A DNA stretch of 34,028 nt from a virus. The first letter of the stretch is position 1; every line of letters begins with the position of its first letter. Of this stretch, positions 12,815 through 22,433 are shown in pieces. Made by a program: the position numbers and the translations under genes. A model generated the notes under the pieces. The model was not told where the DNA came from, ran no database searches, and saw nothing but the letters and a program-made list of their open reading frames with translations. Where the stretch lies: positions 1 through 34,028 of the IMG/VR virus record IMGVR_UViG_3300009156_000421; one strand, given 5' to 3'.

Positions 12815-15273
12815 TGCCCGCCGTCCGAGGGAAAGAGGGCCCGCTCCCCAGCAAGACCCTCCAGTTCACCGACTTCAGCAAGGGGCTGATGCGGACGGGC
12901 GCGCGGGACGGCATCCCCGAGGAAGGGCTCTGGCAGTCGCTGAACGCCCAGGTGATCGGGCCGGGGCACATCATCACGCTGACCGATCCGGCCCCGCCGA
13001 TCACGACCGTGACGCCCGAGGTGGTGTCGCTCTGGGGCGTGATGATGCAGATCAAGGCCCCGGGCGAGCGGATCGGCGTCGAGTCGGAGCGGCTGATCGC
13101 GATCCTCACCGATGGGTCCGCGCTCGCCATCGATCCGGCCACGGGCGTGTCCACCACGATCACCCCGGCGGGCGGGCTCGATCCGACGAGTCGGCTCACG
13201 ATGTGGCGCGACACGCACGTCCTCTTCGCCGGGCGGACCCATGGCTATGCGTCGTGGGACGGCACGACCTTCCTGCACTATCCCGCCACGTTTGAGGGCA
13301 CGACGACCAGCGGCTCGAGCGCCGTGGTATGGACCGACGGCCCGACGCCGATCGATGCGCTCGACGCGGGCATGGCGATCTCGGGGATCGGGATTCCGGC
13401 GGGCACGCTGATCCTCGGCGTCGGCGGCACCGACATCGCCCCGCCGGGCACGTTCGACGTGGATCTCGTCTCGGGCTTTCCGACGCTCCTCTGGACCGGC
13501 GGGGCCACGCTCCCGGCCGACCTGACCCCCGGCGTGGTCATCTCGGGCACCGGCATCCCGACGGGCGCGACCATCATGTCGGTGGTGGGCGAAGACCTCC
13601 CGCCCGGCGCCCCGTTCACGGCGAACACCGTGACGGCCTCGAGTCAGCTGCTCTACACGGGGGGGCTGACGCCGGCCGAGGATCTGGTGGTGGGGCTCCG
13701 CGTGGTGGGCGCGGGCATCCCGGCGGGCACCACGCTGGTCGCGATCACCGGGCCGCATCTGCCGCCGGCCTCGACGTTCGCGGCGAAGACGACCAGCGCC
13801 AAGAACAAGGTGAGCTATCTCAGCGGCCCGACGGCGGCCGAGGCGCTCATGGCCGGGCTCTTGGTCACGGGCCCCGGCATCCCGGCGGGCACGACGCTCA
13901 CGGCGGTCAGCGGCACCGAGCTCACGCTGTCGAAGAACGCGACGGCGACGGCGGCCAGCGTCGTCCTGACGGTGGGCCCGACGCTGACGCTCTCGGTGAA
14001 CGCGACGGCGACGGCGACGGGGATCGCGGTGACGACGGGCCCGACGATCACGATCTCGCAGAACGCGACCGCGACGGGCTCCGCGACCACGATGACCGTG
14101 CAGGCCACGATCACGCTCTCCAACAGCGCGACGGCGTCGGGCACGGTCACGCTCACCATCGGCGCGGGCGCCCCGAAGGGCACCGAGGCCGATCCCGAGT
14201 CGCAGGGCCCCCGCGACGTGGCGGTCTTTGAAGGGCGGGCGTGGCTGGTCAGCGGGCCCCGGGGGCTCATCTACACCGGCCCCGGCTCGTTCACGTCGTT
14301 CAGCGCGGCCTACGCGGGCGGCGCGATCACGATGCCCGACTCGGTGTTCCCCGGGCAGATCACGACGATTCGCGCCGCCATCCAGCTGCTCTGGATCTTC
14401 GGGCCGGGCGCGATCAACACGATCAGCAACGTGCAAGTCGTGAGCGGCTTCACGATCTTCCAGAACGAGAATCTGGTGGCGGGCACGGGGACGGCGCTGG
14501 CGGATTCGGTCGCGCCCTTGTTCCGCACGATGGTCTTCCTCTCGCCGCCGGGGGTCTACGCGATCCTCGGGGCCACGCCCCAGAAGCTCTCCGACCAGCT
14601 GGACGGGATCATGCCGACCGTGACGCCGGTCACCACCTCGCCCGGCGCGGTGTTCAACCTGAACTCGTTGCTGGTGTACGCGGTGCTGGTGGATCTCGAC
14701 GGCGAGCGGCGGCTCCTGATCTACTCGCGGCCGACGTGGCTCGTCGGGGAGCAGGGCACCGACTTGAAGTGGATCACCACGGTGGTCCGCACCGACGGGC
14801 AGATCCAGTGCTGGGGGACCAACGGCACCGACATCCGGCAGCTGTTCGCGGGCGAGGCCGGCGACTACGACATCCGCTTGAAGAACTTCGACTTCGATAT
14901 GTTCACGCGGCGCGACTCGATCCGGCGGATCGCGGTGCAGGCCCAGGTGCTGCCGAAGATCAACCCGGTGGCGTTCGATCCCGATCTCCAGGTGGAGGTG
15001 GAGAACGAATCCACGACCACGGGCACGGTCGGCGGCATCCTCGCGAGCGAGGTGACGTGGATCAACGACGCCCTCCTCGAGACGCCGTGGATCAATTCCG
15101 TCGCGGCCCCGGTGACGTGGGTCGCGCAGGGCAATCTGGTCTACCTGAGTGAGGTGAAATTCAGCGGGAATATGCTGAGTGCCCATCTCTTCGGCCGGCG
15201 CTCGGTGCCGCTCATCATCGGCAGCGTGGCGATGGAAGTCGGACTCGGCGGCGAGTGGACGTTCGCCCCCTGA
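12814..15273 (+). CDS. repeat-rich tail/stabilisation protein
   Basis: An 819-residue, beta-rich virion protein. N-terminal residues (DFSKGLMRTGARDGIPEEGL) resemble podovirus tail or stabilisation proteins that follow the adaptor. Residues about 167-375 hold four repeats of about 53 residues, each with a G-x-GIP-x-G-x-x core, and residues about 367-452 hold four repeats of about 21 residues with a (T/S)-x-(N/S)-(A/S)-TA core. Such repeats usually form beta solenoids or stacked beta sandwiches. Residues 453-819 look like a beta-propeller (EGRAWLVSGPRGLIYTGP, DLKWITTVVRTDGQI). It probably sits below the portal. ATG 12814 overlaps the previous stop. Confidence 0.55.
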   Translation: MPAVRGKEGPLPSKTLQFTDFSKGLMRTGARDGIPEEGLWQSLNAQVIGPGHIITLTDPAPPITTVTPEVVSLWGVMMQIKAPGERIGVESERLIAILTDGSALAIDPATGVSTTITPAGGLDPTSRLTMWRDTHVLFAGRTHGYASWDGTTFLHYPATFEGTTTSGSSAVVWTDGPTPIDALDAGMAISGIGIPAGTLILGVGGTDIAPPGTFDVDLVSGFPTLLWTGGATLPADLTPGVVISGTGIPTGATIMSVVGEDLPPGAPFTANTVTASSQLLYTGGLTPAEDLVVGLRVVGAGIPAGTTLVAITGPHLPPASTFAAKTTSAKNKVSYLSGPTAAEALMAGLLVTGPGIPAGTTLTAVSGTELTLSKNATATAASVVLTVGPTLTLSVNATATATGIAVTTGPTITISQNATATGSATTMTVQATITLSNSATASGTVTLTIGAGAPKGTEADPESQGPRDVAVFEGRAWLVSGPRGLIYTGPGSFTSFSAAYAGGAITMPDSVFPGQITTIRAAIQLLWIFGPGAINTISNVQVVSGFTIFQNENLVAGTGTALADSVAPLFRTMVFLSPPGVYAILGATPQKLSDQLDGIMPTVTPVTTSPGAVFNLNSLLVYAVLVDLDGERRLLIYSRPTWLVGEQGTDLKWITTVVRTDGQIQCWGTNGTDIRQLFAGEAGDYDIRLKNFDFDMFTRRDSIRRIAVQAQVLPKINPVAFDPDLQVEVENESTTTGTVGGILASEVTWINDALLETPWINSVAAPVTWVAQGNLVYLSEVKFSGNMLSAHLFGRRSVPLIIGSVAMEVGLGGEWTFAP

Positions 15274-16640
15274 TGGCTGACGACGACCCCCTCATCCAAG
15301 AGGACGACAAGCGGAAGCGCCAGTTCGGGCAGAACCCGAGCCGCGCCCGCGATCCGCTCTTCTACGAGGGGAAGACCCCGGTCCTCGGCCAGGAGGTGTC
15401 GGTCGAAGAGCCGACGGGCGAACTCACGTTCCCCGAAGCGGGCCCGTCGGCGGTGCCCCCGGTGGCCCCGGGCGCCGCCCCGACGCCCAACCCGTACCCG
15501 CCGTTCCCCGAGTTCGAGCTCGAGATGCCCGAGTTCAATTTCGAGTTCAACCGCCCCCAGCCGGACATGACCGCGCTCGCGCCCGAGGTGCCCGAGGTGC
15601 CGTGGTGGTCGAAGGCGCTCACGGTCGGGGAGACGGCGCTGGAGAAGTCGCTCGCGGCCAAGGAAGCCTACGACAAATCCCAGGCGCTCGGTGCCCCGCC
15701 GTCGTGGAGCGGACCCAATCCCAATCTCTTCTCACTGACCGGCGCGGCCCCGGAGGAATGGTTCGCGGGCTCGGAAGGGATGTTCAATCTCACGGGCGAA
15801 GGGCTGCCGGCCACGGACGCCGCCTACAACCTGGGCGTGGACACCAACCTGACCACGGGCCTCGCGGGGGATGTGGCGCCGAAGGCCGCGCCGTTCACCA
15901 CGTTCGGGAGTTCCATCGCCCCGGCCCTCTCCGCGCTCGGGGCGGGGCTCGGGGCCTATCAAGCGGCGACGGCCGAGCCCGGCTCGCCGGAACAGATCGA
16001 GTCGAGCCTGGGGGCGGTCAGCGGGGGGCTCGGGCTCGCTAGCTCGCTGGGGATGCTGGGCCCCGGCATGGCGGCGGCGCCCTATGCGACGGCGGCCCTG
16101 GCGCTGCCCCTCATCACCGGCAAGCTCTACGAGGCCTACGGCCCGCCGTCGGCCGACAAGATCCAGACGCCGCCCGGCTGGGCCTATGTGCCCGGCACCG
16201 GCAACAGTCGCGGCGTCGGCGGGTATGTGGTGGACCCGGCCACGGGGCGGGTCGTCCAGTACACGGGCGGGGGCCGCTACGTCCCGTTCGCGATCATGTC
16301 CCCGGCGCAATTCCAGCAATACGGGATCGAACCGACGGGGGCCCTGGCCCAGCGGCCCGAGTACGCGGGCGTCGGGAAGGCGATCCGCGAGTCGGACATT
16401 GCCCAGGCCGGGCAACCCAGCAGTCCCGGCGGGCAACCGCAGTATCCGACCGAGGCGCACCAGCGGAGCTATCTCGAGGAGTGGCGCCAACCCTACATCG
16501 ACCAGATCAAGGCGCAGTACCCGATGGCGGACGAGGGGGAACTCTGGCGCCTCTACACGCAGTCGCCGTGGTATCAGCAAGAATTGCTGATGCTCCAAGG
16601 CTGGAATCCCAACACACCGCCCGGGGATCGGGGGCGCTAG
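15273..16640 (+). CDS. virion-region hypothetical protein
   Basis: A 455-residue acidic protein. ATG 15273 overlaps the upstream stop (TGATG) and is preferred to GTG-type starts upstream. The first 120 residues are disordered and rich in Pro and Glu; the middle, about 220-270, is a Gly/Ala-rich hydrophobic patch (SLGMLGPGMAAAPYATAA) that may insert in a membrane; the end is helical and polar. This is typical of internal or ejection proteins of short-tailed phages. Not recognised. Confidence 0.6.
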   Translation: MADDDPLIQEDDKRKRQFGQNPSRARDPLFYEGKTPVLGQEVSVEEPTGELTFPEAGPSAVPPVAPGAAPTPNPYPPFPEFELEMPEFNFEFNRPQPDMTALAPEVPEVPWWSKALTVGETALEKSLAAKEAYDKSQALGAPPSWSGPNPNLFSLTGAAPEEWFAGSEGMFNLTGEGLPATDAAYNLGVDTNLTTGLAGDVAPKAAPFTTFGSSIAPALSALGAGLGAYQAATAEPGSPEQIESSLGAVSGGLGLASSLGMLGPGMAAAPYATAALALPLITGKLYEAYGPPSADKIQTPPGWAYVPGTGNSRGVGGYVVDPATGRVVQYTGGGRYVPFAIMSPAQFQQYGIEPTGALAQRPEYAGVGKAIRESDIAQAGQPSSPGGQPQYPTEAHQRSYLEEWRQPYIDQIKAQYPMADEGELWRLYTQSPWYQQELLMLQGWNPNTPPGDRGR

Positions 16641-16641
16641 G

Positions 16642-16962
16642 ATGCCGCTCATCAGTCCATTGCTCTGGCAGGGGTTGCCGTTCAAGCACGCGGATGGGGA
16701 AATGGATTTCCTCGGGATGCACGACAAGTGGCACTCGATGCTCGGGAAGACCGTGGGCGAGATCGCGGACTTCCGGCTCGACAACCTCAAGGACATGGGC
16801 GAGATCCATCAGCGGATGCACGACGAGCTCACGCGGCGGCTGGGGATCGAACACTCGCCCGACTTCTCGCTCTATGATCTGGAGCAACGGCAGGGCTGGG
16901 TGCTCTTCATGCAGGCCCATTCCATCGAACATGAGCGGCTCCGCGCCGCGACGGGGTTGTAA
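16642..16962 (+). CDS. small helical virion-region protein
   Basis: A 106-residue, His- and Met-rich helical protein (MLGKTVGEIADFRLDNLKDM, MHDELTRRLGI). ATG 16642 follows the previous stop by 1 nt. It lies inside the internal-virion gene set and probably helps build that structure; function unknown. Confidence 0.6.
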   Translation: MPLISPLLWQGLPFKHADGEMDFLGMHDKWHSMLGKTVGEIADFRLDNLKDMGEIHQRMHDELTRRLGIEHSPDFSLYDLEQRQGWVLFMQAHSIEHERLRAATGL

Positions 16963-16965
16963 ATC

Positions 16966-17910
16966 ATGGCGCCAGCCTTCGACATCGGGGATCTCGGCTC
17001 CTTCGATCTGGGCGGCAGCTTCACCGATTTCGAGCCGAGTTTTAATCTCGGCGCCGGGAATCTCGGCCTCGATCTCGGGGGGCTGGGCAGCGACCCCGGG
17101 GGCCAACAGTGGGACTGGCTCAAGAACATCGACTGGGGCGACGGCGGCAGTAAGTGGAATTGGTCGTTGCCCAACATCTCGGGGAACACCATGGACTGGA
17201 TGAAGGCCGCCGGCTGGCTCGGGAAAGAAGGCTTCGGCGCGTGGCAAGGCGTCGATCGGATGAACCAGATGCGCGAGTACAACGACGCCTACGCGAAATG
17301 GGTGGAGGCCCAGAACGCCTACACCAAGCAGAAGCAGGCCTGGGAAGCGGACTTCATGAACCAGTTCAAGGGCGCCCAGGAAGGGTTCGCGGGCGCGAAT
17401 GAAGAATTCCAGGGGCAGCTGGGCGCCGCGACCGAGCAGGCCAACATGGTGCTCGCGGAGTACATGAAGGCCGCGAAGCCCTTGCTCGCCGAGAGCCAGG
17501 AACTCCTCGTCCCTGCCGTGGCGGCGCTCGCTCGGGGCGAGGTGCCGGAACAGTGGCAGCCGCTCCTGAACGACGCGAAGCAGAAGGCGACGGCGGCGGC
17601 GGTGCAGTCGATGGTCTCGGCGGGGATGTCGCCGGATGAGGCGCGGGCCAGCGTCCAGCCCGTGGTCGATCAGCAAGCGCACCAGATGCTGTTGGCGCTG
17701 GCGTCCTCGATGTCCACGCAGGGCCTCGCGGTCGGGCAGCAAGGGATGGCCGGGCTCCAGGGCGCCGGGGCGCTGACGGGCATTCTCGGGCAGCTGGCGG
17801 CGGCGGGCATCGGCCCCGCCACGCAGGAGTTCGCGGCGATGGCGAACGTGCTGGGTCGCATCCTGGGCGGCGGCGGGACGATGGTCCCGCCGGGCAAGCC
17901 GAGTGCGTGA
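16966..17910 (+). CDS. coiled-coil virion protein
   Basis: A 314-residue protein. Residues about 1-50 are Gly/Asp/Phe repeats (DIGDLGSFDLGGSF), then about 90-165 is a long Lys/Gln/Glu helix region and 170-300 are Ala-rich helices. It is the second of three large ejection-type proteins and sits directly upstream of the transglycosylase gene. Ala-rich helices of this type are common in internal core proteins that form the DNA ejection tunnel. Called from context. Confidence 0.58.
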   Translation: MAPAFDIGDLGSFDLGGSFTDFEPSFNLGAGNLGLDLGGLGSDPGGQQWDWLKNIDWGDGGSKWNWSLPNISGNTMDWMKAAGWLGKEGFGAWQGVDRMNQMREYNDAYAKWVEAQNAYTKQKQAWEADFMNQFKGAQEGFAGANEEFQGQLGAATEQANMVLAEYMKAAKPLLAESQELLVPAVAALARGEVPEQWQPLLNDAKQKATAAAVQSMVSAGMSPDEARASVQPVVDQQAHQMLLALASSMSTQGLAVGQQGMAGLQGAGALTGILGQLAAAGIGPATQEFAAMANVLGRILGGGGTMVPPGKPSA

Positions 17911-17911
17911 G

Positions 17912-20749
17912 ATGGCCGACACCGACACCGAACCGGACGCGACCAAGACGGCGAACCGGCAGTACGACTGGTTCACGTCCCAGTTCGCGGAGCCGGCGCG
18001 CAAGTGGTTCGACTACAAGATCGGGGAGCCGACGTTCCCGCCCGAGCCGGTGGTGGAGCCGGTGGCGGCACCTGAGCGGCGGCCCCCCTCGGATATACCG
18101 GCCGGTATACCGCCCGCTATACCGGCGGCGGCTCCCCCGAAGGCCCCCGTCGAGGCCCCGCCGACGGCGGAACCCGCGCCGCTCGTTCCCAATCTGCCCG
18201 CGCCCCGCGAGATGCGGAAGCGCGGCGCCGCGACCCGCAGTCCGGTCCCCCCGGCGTATCACGACCTCGCCACGCGAGTCGCCGAGCAGGAAGGGATCCC
18301 CCGCGAGATCCTCGTCACCCTCATGCGCCAAGAGAATGATCGGTTCGATCCCCGGCGCCGGGGCAAGGACGGGGAGGTCGGACTCATCCAGATCCTGCCC
18401 TCGACAGCGGGGCTCTCGGCGCAGGCGCTCGAGGATCCGGTCACGAACCTCCAGGCGGGGGCTCGATACTGGAAGCAGCTGTCCGCCCAGTTCGGGGGCG
18501 ATCTCGAGAAGACCTTCACCGCGTGGAACGCGGGGCCGGGGCGCGTGAGCGCGGCGGTGCGCGAGGCGGGGCCGCGCTGGCGGGAGCGGTTCCCCGTCAC
18601 GGACTCGCTGAAGTACGCGGACCACGCGCTCGGGCTCCTCCGCGAGGAGCAACCGGCCGCGCCGCCGGCGCCGGTCGAAGCGCCCCCCGTCCGCCCGGCC
18701 CCACCCCCGCTCGCCCCACCCGCGCCGCCGCCCGCGCCGCGTTTCGGCACGCCCCCGGCGGCCGATCGCCCGGGCGAGCGCGCCGAGCCCGTCGCCGTGC
18801 CGCCGCCGCCGGCGCCCGCCCCGCCCGCCGCCACCGGGCCCCCGTCGGGAGCCCCACAGGGGACGCCCATGGACACCGAGGCCGAGAAGGACGAGAAGAA
18901 GGGCTGGTTTGCGCGGATGACGGACTGGCTCGCCCAGCCGGGCGTGCCGAATCCCTCAGGCGAGCCGATCCGCGTGCCGAGCGGCAATCCGCCGCCCCCG
19001 GAGCGCGACCGCTGGTGGCAGGACGTGCCGGCCCCCGCCGCCGTGCCCCCGTCACCCCCGGCCCCGACGCCTGAGGGCGCGGCGCCGGCCCCCGGCTCGT
19101 CCGAGCCCTCGGCGCCCGCGCCGGCCCCGCGATTCACTCTGACGGGCGCGCCGACGCCGGGCGCTGCCCAAGCGTTCACCCTGCCGCCCGCGCCGGCCGA
19201 CGCCCCGCCCGATGCGAACGCGGCGGTGGCCGCGCTCACGTCGCCGGGCGCGCCGCCCGCGCGCGACGACTGGGCGCGGGATCCGCAGTTCGGGACCACG
19301 ATGCCCACCACGTTCGGGCCCGCCGCGCCCGCCGGGCCTGAGGCGCCGACCCTCCCGGGCTTTGCCCGGGAGCTCGAGACGCTGCGGGCGGCGGGCCGGG
19401 CCCAGGCCGAGGCGCACGCCGACCGGCAGGAGGCGATCCGACAGAGTCTCCCCGAGCGGGACGCCATCGCACAGCAAGTGAAGCAGGCGCGGGCCGAGTA
19501 CGAAGAGGGCCTGAAGGTCGCGCGCCCCGAGGCGAAGGAACTCAAGCGGCTCCCGAAGGCGCCCGACGTGACGATCCGCCCGTGGCTCGATCCCGAGGGC
19601 AAGAACGCGATCCAGGTGATCGCCCAGACGCTCGGGATGCTCGCGGTGGGCGCGGCCGGCGCGTACTACCGCGCCCCGGTCACGGCGATGACCCACTTCC
19701 GCGAGGCGGCCGAGGCGTGGCGGCGGGACGAGGTGGACGCCGCCAACAGCAAGCTGAAGCAATTCGAGATGACCGTGACCGGCATCAAGCACGACAACGA
19801 GCTCGCGCTCAAGGAATACGAGCTCGCGGACAAGGCCTACGCGCACAACATCGACGCGAAGAAGGCCATGGTGCTCTCGCGGCTCGATGGGTTGAAGCTG
19901 CACGACGAGATGTTCACGGCGAAACTCTTGCCCTACGAGGCGGCGCTCGCGGCGACCAAGGATCAGATCGCCAACGCCGGGCAGATCCTCACGCACTACG
20001 AGAAGTACCTGGACATTGCGGCGAAGGCCCAGCAGGCCGGGAGCAACATCCCGGGCTCGATGTTCAAGCTGATGGGCGAGCTCGATGGGCTGAAGCAGGC
20101 GCTGCCTGGGCTCACCGATCCGGCCGAGCGCGCCCAGGCCGAGCGCCGCATCAGCGTGCTGGAGCAGACGCGCGATCACTACACCCAGTACCAGCAACAG
20201 CTGAACCGCGACCGCCAACTCGCGACCCAGGATGCGAAGGCCTACGGCGACTGGAACAAGCGGCTCGGTGAGGCGCCGCACTTCATGGCCGGGGTCAATC
20301 AGCTGAAGAAGGACTACATGATCCTCGAGGCCCACAACCTCTTGCCGACGGGCCCGACCAAGGCGGAAGAGTGGTACGCCTGGGCGATCCAACAGAACCC
20401 GATGATGTGGAATCAGGAGACCCGGGAGGCGTGGCAGCGCATCCAGCAGTTCTATCCCGAGTTCGTCGTCGGGCAGGCGCGCACGTTCTGGAATGACATC
20501 GGCGTGCGGACCAAGGATGCCTTCGGCCCGTTGAAGGGGCAGCTGATCTCGTTCGATCAGGCCATGGGCTTCCTCAACTCGGCCGGCGACCGGATTGTCG
20601 AGTTCCAGGGGCGGGGCAAGAAGAAGGTTGACGAGTTGCTGCGGCGCCTGAGCGGCCAAGCCGCCGCCGGGGCTGGCGGGCTTCCCGGTGCGGTGACCGA
20701 GCCCGAGGCCCCCACCCTCGAGGGCGCGGTGACCGAGGAGGAGGACTAG
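17912..20749 (+). CDS. internal virion protein with lytic transglycosylase domain
   Basis: A 945-residue modular protein. Residues about 116-255 are an SLT (lysozyme-like) domain: catalytic Glu141 in RQENDRF, then GEVGLIQILPSTAG and later FTAWNAGPGRVSA, the usual order of this family. The enzyme cleaves the MurNAc-GlcNAc bond of peptidoglycan and here should open the cell wall for DNA entry, as in podovirus internal proteins. Residues about 255-490 are a Pro/Ala linker; about 490-880 are coiled coil and hydrophobic helices (AQTLGMLAVGAAGAYYRAPV). A GTG nine nt upstream is in frame, but ATG 17912 follows the previous stop by 1 nt and is preferred. It carries the motif ERRPPSDIP at 55-63, also found in the next protein. 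Confidence 0.75.
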   Translation: MADTDTEPDATKTANRQYDWFTSQFAEPARKWFDYKIGEPTFPPEPVVEPVAAPERRPPSDIPAGIPPAIPAAAPPKAPVEAPPTAEPAPLVPNLPAPREMRKRGAATRSPVPPAYHDLATRVAEQEGIPREILVTLMRQENDRFDPRRRGKDGEVGLIQILPSTAGLSAQALEDPVTNLQAGARYWKQLSAQFGGDLEKTFTAWNAGPGRVSAAVREAGPRWRERFPVTDSLKYADHALGLLREEQPAAPPAPVEAPPVRPAPPPLAPPAPPPAPRFGTPPAADRPGERAEPVAVPPPPAPAPPAATGPPSGAPQGTPMDTEAEKDEKKGWFARMTDWLAQPGVPNPSGEPIRVPSGNPPPPERDRWWQDVPAPAAVPPSPPAPTPEGAAPAPGSSEPSAPAPAPRFTLTGAPTPGAAQAFTLPPAPADAPPDANAAVAALTSPGAPPARDDWARDPQFGTTMPTTFGPAAPAGPEAPTLPGFARELETLRAAGRAQAEAHADRQEAIRQSLPERDAIAQQVKQARAEYEEGLKVARPEAKELKRLPKAPDVTIRPWLDPEGKNAIQVIAQTLGMLAVGAAGAYYRAPVTAMTHFREAAEAWRRDEVDAANSKLKQFEMTVTGIKHDNELALKEYELADKAYAHNIDAKKAMVLSRLDGLKLHDEMFTAKLLPYEAALAATKDQIANAGQILTHYEKYLDIAAKAQQAGSNIPGSMFKLMGELDGLKQALPGLTDPAERAQAERRISVLEQTRDHYTQYQQQLNRDRQLATQDAKAYGDWNKRLGEAPHFMAGVNQLKKDYMILEAHNLLPTGPTKAEEWYAWAIQQNPMMWNQETREAWQRIQQFYPEFVVGQARTFWNDIGVRTKDAFGPLKGQLISFDQAMGFLNSAGDRIVEFQGRGKKKVDELLRRLSGQAAAGAGGLPGAVTEPEAPTLEGAVTEEED
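18094..18124. repeat. TATACCG triplicate, 12-bp period
   Basis: TATACCG occurs at 18094-18100, 18106-18112 and 18118-18124, exactly 12 bp apart, and the first two form the perfect 16-bp palindrome TATACCGGCCGGTATA (18094-18109). The sites code for I-P-A-G-I-P-P-A-I-P, using the rare ATA codon each time. Nearby isoleucine codons are mainly ATC. This is a possible DNA-binding site inside the transglycosylase gene. Confidence 0.5.
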
Positions 20750-20753
20750 GGCG

Positions 20754-22433
20754 ATGGCGGACCCGACGACGCCCGCCGATCCCTACGCGGAGTTCCAGGC
20801 GCTGAAAGCGGAGGAGGCGAAGGTCCGCGAGCGCGCGGCGGCCCGCGCCGGCGGGCCCGGCGCGGGCCCGGCACCCGGCGGCTGGCTCGGGTACGGCGAT
20901 CCCGTCGAGCAGGGCGTCAACTGGGCCGCCGAACGGCTGCCCGAATCGATCTTCCCGAAGGGTGGCTGGGCGCGCTGGGCGGGCGGCAAGGTCATCCCGC
21001 AGAACGCGCCCGAGGCGGCGCTGATGGCGCTGACCTTGCCGCTCGGCGGGCCCCTCTTCAGCACGGGCGCCAAGATCGGGGCGAAGGTGGGCGCGCCCCT
21101 GGTCTCCCAGGTTCTGCGCCGGGGGGCGACGCAGGCGGCGAAGAGCGGCCTGGCGGCGGGCGGCGTCGCCGGGGCGACCGGCCACAACCCCTACCTTCAC
21201 GGGGCGCTCGGCGCGGTGGGCGGCGGGCTCGGCCAGACCGTCGGCGATGTCGGCGGCGCCGCGCTTCAGGCGCTGGGCGTCCCTCGGCTCCTCAAGACCG
21301 CCGGGGAGAAGATGAAGGACTTCACGGCGGGCGCGTTCAAGCACATCCCGACGGCCGCGACCGCGAAGGAAGCCTGGACGAACATCCTCACGGGCCAGAA
21401 CGCGAAGGCGCTCGAGAAGCAGATTCGGGATCTGGGCCAGAAGTACCAGGTGAATCCCAAGAACTGGGATCCGGTGGCGGATCCCGAGATCATGAAGTGG
21501 GCGACGGTGGCGGACGGGCTCGCGCAGGCGCAGGGCGCGGTGGACAAGATCTACAAGATCAATCCCGCGCACCCCATGATCGCGGTGCCCCAGATGCAGG
21601 GCATCTGGCAGTACGGCCCGCCCGAGGCGCGCCAGTGGCTCATCAAGAAGGGCTATATGCTCACTGGGGCCGGGGAGGCCGGAAAGTACGCGGACCTCGG
21701 CAAGGAACTGAAGGGCGCCCAGATCATGCAGCAATGGCTCACGGGCGAGGCGGATCCGAACAAGATCACCCCGGAGTTGGTGGATGCCGCGATCGAGAAG
21801 TACATCACCAAGGACATGACGCTCACCGCCGAGGGCCTGACGGAACTCGGCCGGCGCTTCTCGGTCATGCGGCCGGGCCTCGAACAACGGCTGGGCAAGG
21901 CCGCCGCCCAGGATCTCGAAAAGACGCTCCTCCACGATGCGGGGCACGGGCTCCAGCGCGGCGTCTCAGGCGAAGCGCCGAAGATCGGGCTCACCTTCAA
22001 GCCGCCCTTTGTCGCGGTGGAACGGCAGGGGGTGCTGCCCTCGATCCCGGGCTGGGAGCAGGCCGCCCAGCCCGGCGTGACGCTCGGCGAGCGCGCGGTG
22101 CAGGCGCTCACGCCGAAAGTCGCCGCCGTCGCCGCTGAACAGCCCGTGAAGCCGCTGGAGCATCCCGCGCCGCCGCCCCCACCCGAGCCCGAGCGTCGGC
22201 CGCCGTCCGATATCCCGGTCGGGGGCGCGCCCGCGCCGCCCGTCGCCGCCCCGGCCCCCGTCGAGGCCGCGCCCGCGCCCGCCGCGCCCGCTGCCGCGTG
22301 GTTCCCGCCGGCGCCGGCCGCCGGGGGCGAGACGCCCTGGTTCAATCAGCCGATGGCGCCGCCGCCGACCTTGACGGGCGCGGAGCGTCCGCCCCAGCTG
22401 TCGCTTGATCTCGAGAAGACGAAGGAGGAGTAG
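20754..22433 (+). CDS. large virion-region protein
   Basis: A 559-residue protein. Residues about 1-30 form a coiled coil (EFQALKAEEAKVRERAAARA); a Gly/Ala-rich hydrophobic region (about 80-160) may insert in a membrane; residues about 160-440 are helical; the end is a Pro/Ala linker carrying ERRPPSDIP (480-488) like the transglycosylase protein. GGAGGAGG lies 9-16 nt upstream. It is probably the third of the ejection proteins. Not recognised otherwise. Confidence 0.6.
   Translation: MADPTTPADPYAEFQALKAEEAKVRERAAARAGGPGAGPAPGGWLGYGDPVEQGVNWAAERLPESIFPKGGWARWAGGKVIPQNAPEAALMALTLPLGGPLFSTGAKIGAKVGAPLVSQVLRRGATQAAKSGLAAGGVAGATGHNPYLHGALGAVGGGLGQTVGDVGGAALQALGVPRLLKTAGEKMKDFTAGAFKHIPTAATAKEAWTNILTGQNAKALEKQIRDLGQKYQVNPKNWDPVADPEIMKWATVADGLAQAQGAVDKIYKINPAHPMIAVPQMQGIWQYGPPEARQWLIKKGYMLTGAGEAGKYADLGKELKGAQIMQQWLTGEADPNKITPELVDAAIEKYITKDMTLTAEGLTELGRRFSVMRPGLEQRLGKAAAQDLEKTLLHDAGHGLQRGVSGEAPKIGLTFKPPFVAVERQGVLPSIPGWEQAAQPGVTLGERAVQALTPKVAAVAAEQPVKPLEHPAPPPPPEPERRPPSDIPVGGAPAPPVAAPAPVEAAPAPAAPAAAWFPPAPAAGGETPWFNQPMAPPPTLTGAERPPQLSLDLEKTKEE

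Noticed and set aside
13310-14180. CRISPR-like or tandem DNA array in the tail protein gene
   Set aside because: Repeats are at protein level with diverged DNA and no spacer structure.
12637-15186. 849-codon minus-strand frame opposite the tail protein
   Set aside because: Dense Arg/Asp/His composition from reading GC-rich code backwards; the + frame has clear protein repeats.
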